In this document: positions 1 to 15,953 of the stretch, in pieces
Position numbering within the stretch: position 1 is the stretch's first letter
How the letters are laid out: the number at the start of each line of letters is the position of its first letter
NCBI GenBank assembly: GCA_035063885.1
Contig: JAPSFM010000010.1
Location: 27,309 to 91,308, forward strand
DNA: 64,000 nt
Direction of reading: 5' to 3'
Origin: CAADGY01 sp900696665
GTDB lineage: Bacteria > Acidobacteriota > Terriglobia > Bryobacterales > Bryobacteraceae
Translations under genes and position numbers: made by a program
Notes under the pieces: model-generated
Seen by the model: only the letters and a program-made list of their open reading frames with translations
Databases searched by the model: none
What the model was told of the DNA's origin: nothing

Positions 1-1
1 T

Positions 2-46
2 CACGACGTGATGAAACGCGTGGGACGAAAGCCGGAGAAGCGGTAG
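2..46 (+). CDS. C-terminal tail of an upstream gene (partial)
   Basis: Only the last 14 codons of a possible upstream reading frame lie in the window, ending with TAG at 44-46. The peptide is basic (it ends in GRKPEKR). The next gene starts with TTG immediately after this stop, in the same frame, which is what tightly packed operons look like. No function can be assigned. It could also be non-coding upstream sequence of the next gene. Confidence 0.3.
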   Translation, partial: HDVMKRVGRKPEKR

Positions 47-2212
47 TTGGCAGCGGCCGCTACCGCCCTGCTGGGTTCTGCTATCACGATCGCCGCGTGC
101 TTCGGTGCGGGGTTCGCTCTTTTCCCGAAGCTGCCGCTGGCCCGCTCGATTCGTTTCGCGCTCGGCGCGGCGCTGCTGAGCACGGCTGTTTTCCTTTTCC
201 TGTTGGCCGGCGCGGGGGGACGACTGCCGTTTGCGGTTTTGGGGGCCGGGTCGATCGCGGCAGGAGCGTTTCTTAAAGGCCGTATTTCGAAGCGGGAGCC
301 GGCGCCGTGGCCGCTCGCGGCGAAAGCGGGCGCCGCTTTTCTGCTGGGCGGCTACGGGGTATTCTACCTGGTTCATGCCATGGCGCCCGAGACCGCTCCG
401 GACGCCATTACTTATCATCTTGGACTCGTCGCAGAAGCATTACGCCTGGGCCGGTTTCCCAACCGGACCGGCTTCTTTGAAATGCTGCCGCACGGTGCCG
501 GGATGCTCTTTGCCCACGCTTTCGCATTCGGCGCCCATTCGGCGGCAAAACTGGTGCATTTTGCTTTTCTGGTACTGAGCTTTCCGCTCCTTCTGAGAGT
601 GGGAGAAAAGCTCGGCTTGCACTGGAGTGTCCCGGCGGCGGCAGCCCTGGTTTACTTCATGACACCCGTGGCCGGCGTTAGCGGCACATCCGCCTACAAC
701 GACGCCGCACTCGTGTTTTGCGTGCTCGCCGTCTTTTATCTGCTGCTATGCTGGCGTGAGGCGGGCGGCTGGCGTTTACTGGTATGCGCCGGCTTGATCG
801 CGGGCTTCTGCTATGCCATCAAACCCACCGGCGCGGTTGTGTCCGTTGCCGGTTTTGTGTGGATAGCGATCGCCGCAAGGTCGTGGCGATCGAATCTCGT
901 CTTTACTGCCGCGGTGGTCCTGATGTGCGCGCCGTGGGTGCTGCGGGGCGCCATTCTCACAGGAAATCCTATCGCGCCTCTGGGGAACCGGCTCTTTCCG
1001 AATCCTCATTTTCACATCACGACCGAAGACCGCCTCTCCGCAGCGCTTAGAGAGTATGGAGGCGTCACCGCCGTGGCTATACCCCTGGAGATCACCATTC
1101 GTGGCGGCAAACTGCAGGGACTGCTCGGACCCATCTACCTGCTGGCGCCTCTCGGATTGCTCGCGATGCGGTGGAAGAGCGGCCTGACACTGGCCGCCGC
1201 GGCGCTGGTAGCGGGCGCACCGTGGCTGCTGAATACAGGTACCCGCTTCCTGATGCCGGCGCTGCCATTTCTTCTGCTGCTGCTGTTTATGGCTCTGCCG
1301 CGCCGGGCGCTGGCTCCGGTGGTGCTTGTCCATGCGCTGCTCTCCTGGCCCGCCGCCGTGAGTGCCTATTCCGATCCCTTCGCCTGGACTTTGCGGGGGT
1401 TTCCACTGAAGGCCGCGTTTCGAATCACCCCCGAACGGGAATACTTGCGGGAGCGTGTGGGCGGCTTCGCTCTTGCGGAGGCTTTGCACGGAATAACGGC
1501 GCCTGGCGAGAGGGTGCTGGATTTATTTGGCATTCCGTGGGCGTACTCGCATTTTGTGCCGGTAGGTCCATGGCAGTCGGCGACCGGCGACCGGATTTCT
1601 ACCGCCCTACAGTTGGCTGCGAACCCTGCCGAGTTCGACGTCATCGTGGCGGAATGGCCCGAACAGCGCATTGCAGGCGTGCGTTTCCGCGTTGGACAAT
1701 CCTTCGAGAGGGTCTGGGCCATTCAAGAGATTCAACTGCGCAACGGAAGCCGGATCCTCCGGCCGGTGCGTTCGTGGTTTTTCTCGGCCAACCCGAACCC
1801 GTGGGAGATCCTGTTCGCCTTTGATCGCAATGTGGCGTCGGCGTGGCAGTCCTGGGAGCACATGCGGCCCGGCATGTTCGTTGAGATTGAACTGGCCGTA
1901 CCGCAGCGGGCGACCGGAGCCACAATGCTTGCCGTTCGTTCGGATGCAAACCGGACAATCGAAGTGGACCTGCGTACGCCGGGCGCCGCGTGGCAGCCCG
2001 CACGGCGCCGGTTGGAGACCCGCCCGCCGGTCGATTTGACGGCCGCCGCTCTGGCCCTTGTGCGGAGCTCGAATATTCGCTATATCGTAGTGCAGGCAGG
2101 CGGGGACGGCGAGGCGGGCTCTTTGGGCCGGCGGCTGTTCGAGAGAACACGCAGCGGCGAACTGGACGAGATGGCTTCGGAAAAGGAGCTGCGCATCTTA
2201 CGCGTGCGGTAA
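47..2212 (+). CDS. Multi-pass membrane glycosyltransferase-like protein
   Basis: A 721-residue protein. The first ~440 residues are strongly hydrophobic with about ten membrane helices. A loop near residue 120 carries PDAITYHL, resembling the aspartate-containing first loop of GT39/GT83 enzymes that use polyprenyl-phosphate sugars. The last ~250 residues are soluble and presumably extracytoplasmic. Around residues 590-640 a FAFDRNVASAWQSWE stretch followed by GMFVEIEL resembles the start of an F5/8-type (discoidin-like) carbohydrate-binding fold. The start is TTG directly after the preceding stop, with no good Shine-Dalgarno sequence, so an internal start is possible. A role in glycosylating lipid or cell-surface polymer is inferred from the architecture only. 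Its position just upstream of rpoB looks coincidental, because rpoB has its own promoter. Confidence 0.6.
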   Translation: MAAAATALLGSAITIAACFGAGFALFPKLPLARSIRFALGAALLSTAVFLFLLAGAGGRLPFAVLGAGSIAAGAFLKGRISKREPAPWPLAAKAGAAFLLGGYGVFYLVHAMAPETAPDAITYHLGLVAEALRLGRFPNRTGFFEMLPHGAGMLFAHAFAFGAHSAAKLVHFAFLVLSFPLLLRVGEKLGLHWSVPAAAALVYFMTPVAGVSGTSAYNDAALVFCVLAVFYLLLCWREAGGWRLLVCAGLIAGFCYAIKPTGAVVSVAGFVWIAIAARSWRSNLVFTAAVVLMCAPWVLRGAILTGNPIAPLGNRLFPNPHFHITTEDRLSAALREYGGVTAVAIPLEITIRGGKLQGLLGPIYLLAPLGLLAMRWKSGLTLAAAALVAGAPWLLNTGTRFLMPALPFLLLLLFMALPRRALAPVVLVHALLSWPAAVSAYSDPFAWTLRGFPLKAAFRITPEREYLRERVGGFALAEALHGITAPGERVLDLFGIPWAYSHFVPVGPWQSATGDRISTALQLAANPAEFDVIVAEWPEQRIAGVRFRVGQSFERVWAIQEIQLRNGSRILRPVRSWFFSANPNPWEILFAFDRNVASAWQSWEHMRPGMFVEIELAVPQRATGATMLAVRSDANRTIEVDLRTPGAAWQPARRRLETRPPVDLTAAALALVRSSNIRYIVVQAGGDGEAGSLGRRLFERTRSGELDEMASEKELRILRVR

Positions 2213-2285
2213 GCTCTTTCCGGCGGCCCGGCCCGGACAGCCAGTTTTGTGACAAGCCTGTGTTTTGTTGGGGATAGACCTCTGT

Positions 2286-2314
2286 TTGACGTACTTGAAA
2301 CCGTCTGCTAGACT
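2286..2314 (+). promoter_or_regulatory. Sigma-70 promoter upstream of rpoBC
   Basis: TTGACG at 2286-2291 and TAGACT at 2309-2314 are separated by exactly 17 nt. This is the best housekeeping promoter match between the membrane protein gene and rpoB. It implies a leader of roughly 310 nt. Confidence 0.6.
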
Positions 2315-2635
2315 GGTTTGGTAACCGGAGTCAGCCCGGAATTGCGCCTGTGAACCTCACAACCTGCTATACTTCTGCCAGCTCTCTGCGAGTTGCAGGC
2401 AGGTTAACCCTGCGCACGCTCATTTCACCCTACGTGTCTTTTGATATTTACACAGCGTCCGGGCAAGCTCCCCGCGTATTCAGTGGCTATCTGAATTCCC
2501 GGTCTGAGCTTTAACACATGATTGTGGGTCAAAACTTCAGCAGATGCAAGCAAAATCCGGCGGCGGACGCACGCACCGGACGGCTCTTAGTTTGACCTGG
2601 GTTTCTGAATGCCGTTCGGCTCTTGAGGAGTAAAT
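2315..2635 (+). other. Long untranslated leader of rpoB
   Basis: Between the stop at 2212 and the rpoB ATG at 2636 there are 423 nt without a credible gene. The promoters lie at 2286-2373 and the rest is leader. It contains AACCTGC at 2361-2367, which can pair with GCAGGTT at 2399-2405 around a 31-nt loop. It ends with GAGGAG at 2625-2630, a good ribosome binding site 5 nt before the ATG. No ribosomal protein gene (rplL, rplJ) is present upstream, so regulation that other bacteria obtain from the rplJL leader would have to act here. No known riboswitch class was recognised. Confidence 0.4.
2365..2373 (+). promoter_or_regulatory. Possible second rpoB promoter (extended -10)
   Basis: TATACT at 2368-2373 is preceded by TGC, giving an extended -10 element. 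The only -35-like hexamer (TTGCGC at 2342) is 20 nt away, so this would have to work mainly through the extended -10. Confidence 0.3.
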
Positions 2636-6937
<4,302 letters not shown>

Positions 6938-7047
6938 GGACGTTGAAACTACCAGCGATTTATGGCGGAAACGAGGCGGGCGGCCAAAGCCCGCCTGCTT
7001 CGCCTCTGGTGGCTGGTGGATCGATGGAGAAATATTAGGAGGCTATT

Positions 7048-11262
<4,215 letters not shown>

Positions 11263-11285
11263 CCTGAAGCTACATACGAATCAAG

Positions 11286-11316
11286 GAGCCGGGGCGCAAC
11301 AACCCCGGCTCTTTTT
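11286..11316 (+). terminator. Rho-independent terminator after rpoC
   Basis: GAGCCGGGG at 11286-11294 is perfectly complementary to CCCCGGCTC at 11303-11311 around an 8-nt loop, followed by five T residues. It closes the rpoBC transcription unit 24 nt after the rpoC stop. Confidence 0.92.
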
Positions 11317-11326
11317 CTGTCCGGGC

Positions 11327-11332
11327 TACAAT
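11327..11332 (+). promoter_or_regulatory. -10-like element just upstream of the DJ-1/PfpI gene
   Basis: TACAAT lies 9 nt before the ATG at 11342, so transcription would begin about 3 nt before the start codon. No Shine-Dalgarno sequence and no clear -35 box are seen. Confidence 0.35.
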
Positions 11333-11341
11333 AAGTAGACT

Positions 11342-11878
11342 ATGGAACTAAAGGGAAAAAGGATCGCTGTTCTGGTCGACAACCTCTACCAGGAAATGGA
11401 GGTTTGGTACCCCTATTTCCGCTTTAAGGAAGCGGGCGCCGAGGTCGTGGCCGTGGGCGCGCGCGCCGGTACAACTTACGCCAGCAAGTTGGGATATCCC
11501 ATTCTCTGCGACGTATCGTATGACGAGGTGAAAGCACAGGATTACGACGGTGTGGTGATCCCGGGCGGCTTTGCTCCCGATCACATACGGCGTCATGAAC
11601 GTGCGAACCAGTTCGTAAAGGAAATGGACGACCAGGGCAAACTGGTTGCCGCCATTTGCCACGGGCTGTGGGTTCCATGCTCGGCGCACATCCTCAAAGG
11701 GCGTCGCGTGACGTGCTTCTTCGCCATCAAAGATGACGTGATCCATGCTGGCGGCCTGTACGAGGACTCCGAAGTCGTGGTGGACAATAACCTGGTATCA
11801 TCCCGCAAACCGGAGGACCTGCCTGCTTTCTGCCGGTCGGCAATCGAGGTACTGTCCAAGGCCGCTGTCGCCGTCTGA
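11342..11878 (+). CDS. DJ-1/PfpI family protein
   Basis: 178 residues, the usual size for the bacterial PfpI/YhbO branch of the DJ-1 superfamily. The nucleophile elbow reads AAICHG with Cys106 followed by His107, the arrangement of PfpI-type proteins. An acidic residue expected to tune the cysteine is probably in the N-terminal NLYQEMEVWYP segment. The family includes intracellular peptidases and proteins proposed to repair glyoxal-modified macromolecules; which activity applies here cannot be read from sequence. Cytoplasmic, no signal peptide. It lies between the rpoC terminator and an ABC transporter gene that starts 14 nt downstream, so it may share a transcript with the transporter. Confidence 0.85.
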   Translation: MELKGKRIAVLVDNLYQEMEVWYPYFRFKEAGAEVVAVGARAGTTYASKLGYPILCDVSYDEVKAQDYDGVVIPGGFAPDHIRRHERANQFVKEMDDQGKLVAAICHGLWVPCSAHILKGRRVTCFFAIKDDVIHAGGLYEDSEVVVDNNLVSSRKPEDLPAFCRSAIEVLSKAAVAV

Positions 11879-11892
11879 TTCCTTCGCGTCGA

Positions 11893-12828
11893 ATGGCCCA
11901 ATCACAGGTAGCTCCGATCAAGGTGTGTGGACTGCGCAAGAGCTACGGGGATTTCGAGGCCGTTCGCGGTATCGATTTTGAAGTAGCCGAGGGTGAAGTA
12001 TTCGGTCTTCTGGGGCCGAATGGCGCGGGCAAGACGACCACTGTCGAAATCCTGGAGGGCCTCCGCACGAGAACTGCCGGTGATGTGTCGGTTCTGGGGT
12101 GCGACCCCGCCGTGCAGGTCCGGGCACTGAAGGATCGTATTGGGGTCTGTCTGCAAGCAACCAACCTCCCGGAAAAAATTACCGTTCGCGAAGCCGTAAA
12201 CCTGTTTGCGGCCTTTTATTCGCGCGCGGCCGATACCGCCCAACTTCTGGAGCGGCTACAGCTTTGGCAGAAGCGCGACGAGTATTACGTGCATCTCTCC
12301 GGCGGACAGAAGCAGCGCCTCGCCCTCGCGCTATCCATGGTGAACGATCCCCAGTTGCTGTTCCTGGACGAACCCACTACGGGCCTCGATCCACAGGTCC
12401 GGCTGGAAATTCATAGCTTAATCCAGCAACTCAAGAATTCCGGATGCACGGTTCTGCTCACCACGCACTACATCGAGGAAGCCGAGAAGTTGTGCGACCG
12501 CGTGGCGATCGTCGACGGCGGAAAGATTATTGCGATTGGAACCCCCCGCGAAATTCAGTCGAAAACCGTGGGTGATTCCCTGATCGAGATGCGCTGTGAG
12601 ACCCCTGTGCCCCAAGGCGTGATGCCGCCGGCCGCCGGCGGGCAAAGGATCTCACTCAGCCAGGATCGTATGATGCTTACAGCTACTTCGGCGCATCCGA
12701 CACGCACCTTGGTCGAGCTTGTAAAGTGGGTGGACCAGCAGGGGATCGAACTCGCCGATATTCATCTCAAGAGGCCAACGCTCGAAGACGTGTTCATCGA
12801 ACTGACCGGAAAGAGCCTCAGAGATTGA
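11893..12828 (+). CDS. ABC transporter ATP-binding protein (DrrA/CcmA type)
   Basis: 311 residues. Walker A is GPNGAGKTT with Lys47, the signature is LSGGQKQR near residues 134-141, and Walker B plus D-loop is LFLDEPTTGLD near 155-165, followed by a switch histidine in LLTTHYIEEAEKL. The ~85-residue C-terminal extension after the nucleotide-binding domain is typical of DrrA-like ATPases driving ABC-2 permeases in drug or polymer export. The stop TGA at 12826-12828 overlaps the TTG start of the next gene, so the two are translationally coupled and very probably form one transporter. The start is ATG at 11893. Confidence 0.92.
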   Translation: MAQSQVAPIKVCGLRKSYGDFEAVRGIDFEVAEGEVFGLLGPNGAGKTTTVEILEGLRTRTAGDVSVLGCDPAVQVRALKDRIGVCLQATNLPEKITVREAVNLFAAFYSRAADTAQLLERLQLWQKRDEYYVHLSGGQKQRLALALSMVNDPQLLFLDEPTTGLDPQVRLEIHSLIQQLKNSGCTVLLTTHYIEEAEKLCDRVAIVDGGKIIAIGTPREIQSKTVGDSLIEMRCETPVPQGVMPPAAGGQRISLSQDRMMLTATSAHPTRTLVELVKWVDQQGIELADIHLKRPTLEDVFIELTGKSLRD

Positions 12829-15020
12829 AGACTTACCTGGCATACACAAAGATCACCCTGAAGCTGACGTTCCGCGATCGCGTGGTGATTTTCTTCAACT
12901 ACGTATTTCCGCTGCTGTTCTTCTTCATGTTCGGCCAATTGTCCGAAGCCGCGCAGGGCGCCGCTATCTATCAGGTGGTGAGCATGGTGCTGATTATTGG
13001 TGTACTCGGCAACGGTTTCTTCGGGGCTGGAGTTCGTGCGGTACAGGACCGCGAGTTCAACATCCTGCGCCGGTACAAAGTAACGCCGATCACGGCCACC
13101 CCCGTGCTGGTGTCCTCGCTAATCACCGGTTGGGTAAACTACTTCCCTTCCGGCTTGATGATTCTGGTGCTTGCACACCTGATTTACGGCATGCCTTGGC
13201 CGGAACGCTGGCCCGAACTGCTGGTGTTCCTCTCGATTGGAGTCTTCGCTTTTCGAGCCATGGGGCTGATTATCGCATCGGTTGTGAACTCTCTCCAGGA
13301 GAGCCAGATTATTATCCAGCTTTTCTACATGCCGATGCTGATCCTCAGCCTTTTTCCGCTGACGTCGATGCCGCATTGGCTACAGGCCATTGCGCAGTTC
13401 CTCCCGTCACCTTATTTGTTCATGGGAATGCAGAGCATCCTGGTCCGCCGGGAAGGTCTGGCGGCGAACATCATTCCGATTGTTGCGCTGCTGGTGACCA
13501 CGCTGCTCGCAACGTTTATCGGGGTGAAGCTGTTCCGCTGGGAAAAGGAAGAAAAGGTGCAGCGCTCGAGCAAGCTCTGGCTGGCCGCGATTCTCGCGCC
13601 CTTCCTCCTGTTGGGTGCATGGCAGTTTTACAGCCGGGACAACATTGTGAAGGCGAGGATTCTCGAACGGCAGATGTATCGCGACCGCACCTGGCTCATC
13701 CGGAACGTGCGCATCTTCGCCGGGGACGGGACCGTGATCCCGGCGGCAACCGTTCTCATTCGAGGGGGACGGATCGATACCCTTTATCCTTCCGAGCCAC
13801 CCGGCGTCGGCGTGAAAGCCGAAACGATCGAAGGCGCCGGGAAGACCCTCCTGCCGGGATTGATCGACGCTCGCGTTCACCTGATAGCACCGGGAGGTGT
13901 GTATGAGACACCTGGCGAATACGAACCGCATAAGACCATCCGGCGCGCGCTGGCGGCATACCTGTACAGCGGTGTGACGGTGGTGCGCAGCGTGGGAGAC
14001 CCCTTGGAACTTGTCGAAGGAGCGGGCCGGCAGATCGCAAGTGGAGAGCGGCTGGGAGCGGAAGTCTTTACGACGGGGCCGGTTTTCACGGCGCCGGAGG
14101 GACTCGCAACAGCACATTTCGACAGTGTGCCGCAGCCGTTCCGTGACGCTCTTACACGAACCATCGCCCGTACACCGGCTTCGGTTGAACAGGCACGGCA
14201 GGAGGTGAAGGATCTGGCCGGACAGGGGGTTCAGGCTATTGAGGCCATTCTTGAATCGGGCGTCCCGGCGAGAGCGTTCCCTCGCCTGGACCCATCCATT
14301 CTGAAAGCGATCATTGTGGAAGCCCATGCGCGCAGCCTGCCTGTCGTAGTCCACACCGGCGACAGCAGGGATGTACGGGAGGCGGTGGAGGCTGGCGCCG
14401 ACGCCATCGCGCACGGGTCGGCGCGTGATGAAATTCCGGATGAAATATGGCGCGCCATGGCGCGGCGCAAGGTTATGTTTACACCGTCACTGGTTGCGGT
14501 GGAAGCTCTTCAGCAAATTGCACAAGGCTCCAGCGCCTTGCTGGAGCGCTCGCTTGCACAGCAAGTTGGCCCCGCGCCGCTACTGCGTGCGACCGAAGAC
14601 TTTCTTGTTTCCGGAAAAGCGGTCCTGCTGCGCGGCAAGGTCAGTCTGCTCCAACCTCATCTGAAAATCGCGATGACCAACCTGGAGAGAGCTTACAAGG
14701 CAGGAGTTCCGCTGGTGGCCGGATCGGATGCCGGCAATCTCCTTGTTACACATGGTCCGGCCGTGCACCGCGAACTGCAACTGTGGGTGGAAGCAGGCGT
14801 TCCGGCGCGAGATGCGCTCACGGCTGCAACAGGTAACGCGGCGGCCGCACTGCGCGCGTCGGACCGGTTGGGGCTGATCCGTCCGGGCTGTGAGGCGAGC
14901 ATGCTTCTCGTAGATGGAAACCCACTCGAAGAAATTGCGGCTACCGAGCGTATCTCCGCCGTGTTCTTCCGAGGCGAGCGGTTAGACCGCGCGAGCCTGT
15001 TCAAGCAGGGCGAGAACTAG
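12825..15020 (+). CDS. Fusion of ABC-2 permease with amidohydrolase-like domain
   Basis: 731 residues from TTG at 12825, overlapping the ATPase stop (TTGA); the protein then begins MKTYLAYTKITLKLTFRDRV, a normal ABC-2 permease start. Residues ~1-245 are a six-helix ABC-2 permease. A further helix at about 250-270 (KLWLAAILAPFLLLGAWQFY) leads into a full amidohydrolase-like domain (~290-731). It keeps the N-terminal beta-sandwich piece (NVRIFAGDGT) and the closing LGLIRPGCEASMLLVDGNPL strand. Expected metal ligands are only partly present: His352, His510, His530 and Asp635 remain, the first histidine of the HxH pair is Arg350, and the bridging lysine position looks like Glu473. If the permease termini are cytoplasmic, the seventh helix puts the hydrolase domain outside the membrane. 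Substrate unknown; the enzyme part may be a sensor or binding domain. Confidence 0.85.
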   Translation: MKTYLAYTKITLKLTFRDRVVIFFNYVFPLLFFFMFGQLSEAAQGAAIYQVVSMVLIIGVLGNGFFGAGVRAVQDREFNILRRYKVTPITATPVLVSSLITGWVNYFPSGLMILVLAHLIYGMPWPERWPELLVFLSIGVFAFRAMGLIIASVVNSLQESQIIIQLFYMPMLILSLFPLTSMPHWLQAIAQFLPSPYLFMGMQSILVRREGLAANIIPIVALLVTTLLATFIGVKLFRWEKEEKVQRSSKLWLAAILAPFLLLGAWQFYSRDNIVKARILERQMYRDRTWLIRNVRIFAGDGTVIPAATVLIRGGRIDTLYPSEPPGVGVKAETIEGAGKTLLPGLIDARVHLIAPGGVYETPGEYEPHKTIRRALAAYLYSGVTVVRSVGDPLELVEGAGRQIASGERLGAEVFTTGPVFTAPEGLATAHFDSVPQPFRDALTRTIARTPASVEQARQEVKDLAGQGVQAIEAILESGVPARAFPRLDPSILKAIIVEAHARSLPVVVHTGDSRDVREAVEAGADAIAHGSARDEIPDEIWRAMARRKVMFTPSLVAVEALQQIAQGSSALLERSLAQQVGPAPLLRATEDFLVSGKAVLLRGKVSLLQPHLKIAMTNLERAYKAGVPLVAGSDAGNLLVTHGPAVHRELQLWVEAGVPARDALTAATGNAAAALRASDRLGLIRPGCEASMLLVDGNPLEEIAATERISAVFFRGERLDRASLFKQGEN

Positions 15021-15092
15021 CAGGCTGCTGAAAAGCCGCTTGCTGGCGCACACTCCACCCGGAGCGCGACCGCGCCTCTTTCAGCCTCCTGC
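15021..15092. repeat. Imperfect inverted repeat between convergent genes
   Basis: GCAGGCTGCTGAAAAG at 15021-15036 is an imperfect inverted match to CTCTTTCAGCCTCCTGC at 15076-15092, enclosing about 40 nt of GC-rich sequence. It fills the whole gap between the fusion gene and the rhomboid gene, which converge. It may be a bidirectional terminator or the remnant of a small mobile repeat. Confidence 0.4.
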
Positions 15093-15925
15093 TAAAACCT
15101 GGACGCCACACCGAAGAACAGGAACATCTGGAGGAACGCGAATGCCGTCATTACTATGCAGGCCAGTGCGGCAATACCCCACAACTTCTCCTGCACTGAG
15201 CGCCGCGGCAGCGGGGTTCCTGCGACAAATCCGGTGACGAATCCCGCGATCAGCCCACCGATATGGGCGGCATTATCGATGCGGAAAAACGGGAGCAGGC
15301 CGATGAGCAGCCCGTATACCGCCCAACGAATGTAGAGTGACCGGATCGCCGCACCTATAACCGTGCCGGAGCGCATGCCGAGGGCGATCATCGCTCCCAG
15401 CAGCCCGAAAATACCGGCGGAAGCTCCTATTGAAAGCGCTGGCGACCACCATGTGCTGACCATAAAGCCGAAGACCGTGGCCAGGAAGTAGATGACGATC
15501 AGGCGCCTGGCGCCGTAAAGTTCCTCCACCTGCGCGCCAAGATCGAAAAGAACCCAGGAGTTCATGAGGATGTGAAAGAGGCCGCCGTGCAGAAAGCCGG
15601 CCGTGATCAGTCTCCACCACTGTCCGGCGGCGATAAACTCGTTGTATTTCGCCCCAAACAGCAGCAAAGTGCGCCCGTCGATATCCATGAACGATGCACC
15701 GCCGTTTTGCATGCTGAAAAGGGCGGTTGCGGCGTATAGCCCGAAATTGATCGTAAGAATGAGAACGGTAACGAATCGGGCGTGGGGAATAAATCCGACG
15801 GATATTTCGGCGGATTGCCTTCGGTCCACCGCTCTTGGCCCCACCGGGGTATCACAGTAAGGACAGACCTTGTCGGATGTAGTAATAAACGCCCGGCAGT
15901 TCGGGCACATTCTTCGTTTATCCAC
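15092..15925 (-). CDS. Rhomboid family intramembrane serine protease with N-terminal zinc ribbon
   Basis: About 277 residues. A short N-terminal zinc ribbon (CPNC then CPYC) precedes six or seven membrane helices. Rhomboid hallmarks are an HGGLFHILMN segment, the catalytic serine in GASAGIFG (Ser169 counted from the GTG), and the catalytic histidine in AHIGG (His221). It should cleave membrane-protein helices within the bilayer; the zinc ribbon may recruit substrates. The start is ambiguous: GTG at 15925 has a TACAAT box 9 nt upstream and an adjacent GGGGG run, while ATG at 15910 leaves the zinc ribbon right at the N-terminus. It lies 28 nt downstream of the FRG-domain gene on the same strand. 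Confidence 0.87.
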   Translation of the reverse strand: MDKRRMCPNCRAFITTSDKVCPYCDTPVGPRAVDRRQSAEISVGFIPHARFVTVLILTINFGLYAATALFSMQNGGASFMDIDGRTLLLFGAKYNEFIAAGQWWRLITAGFLHGGLFHILMNSWVLFDLGAQVEELYGARRLIVIYFLATVFGFMVSTWWSPALSIGASAGIFGLLGAMIALGMRSGTVIGAAIRSLYIRWAVYGLLIGLLPFFRIDNAAHIGGLIAGFVTGFVAGTPLPRRSVQEKLWGIAALACIVMTAFAFLQMFLFFGVASRF

Positions 15926-15934
15926 GGAACCCCC

Positions 15935-15940
15935 ATTGTA
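15935..15940 (-). promoter_or_regulatory. -10-like element before the rhomboid gene
   Basis: On the minus strand TACAAT is followed by 9 nt and then the GTG at 15925. No convincing -35 was found. If used, the transcript would be almost leaderless. Confidence 0.3.
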
Positions 15941-15953
15941 CAATCGGCTCGGC

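Noticed and set aside
12726..12824. Extension of the permease-amidohydrolase start into the ATPase gene
   Set aside because: The upstream in-frame codons lie inside the conserved C-terminus of the ATPase; TTG at 12825 gives a normal permease N-terminus and the usual 4-nt overlap.
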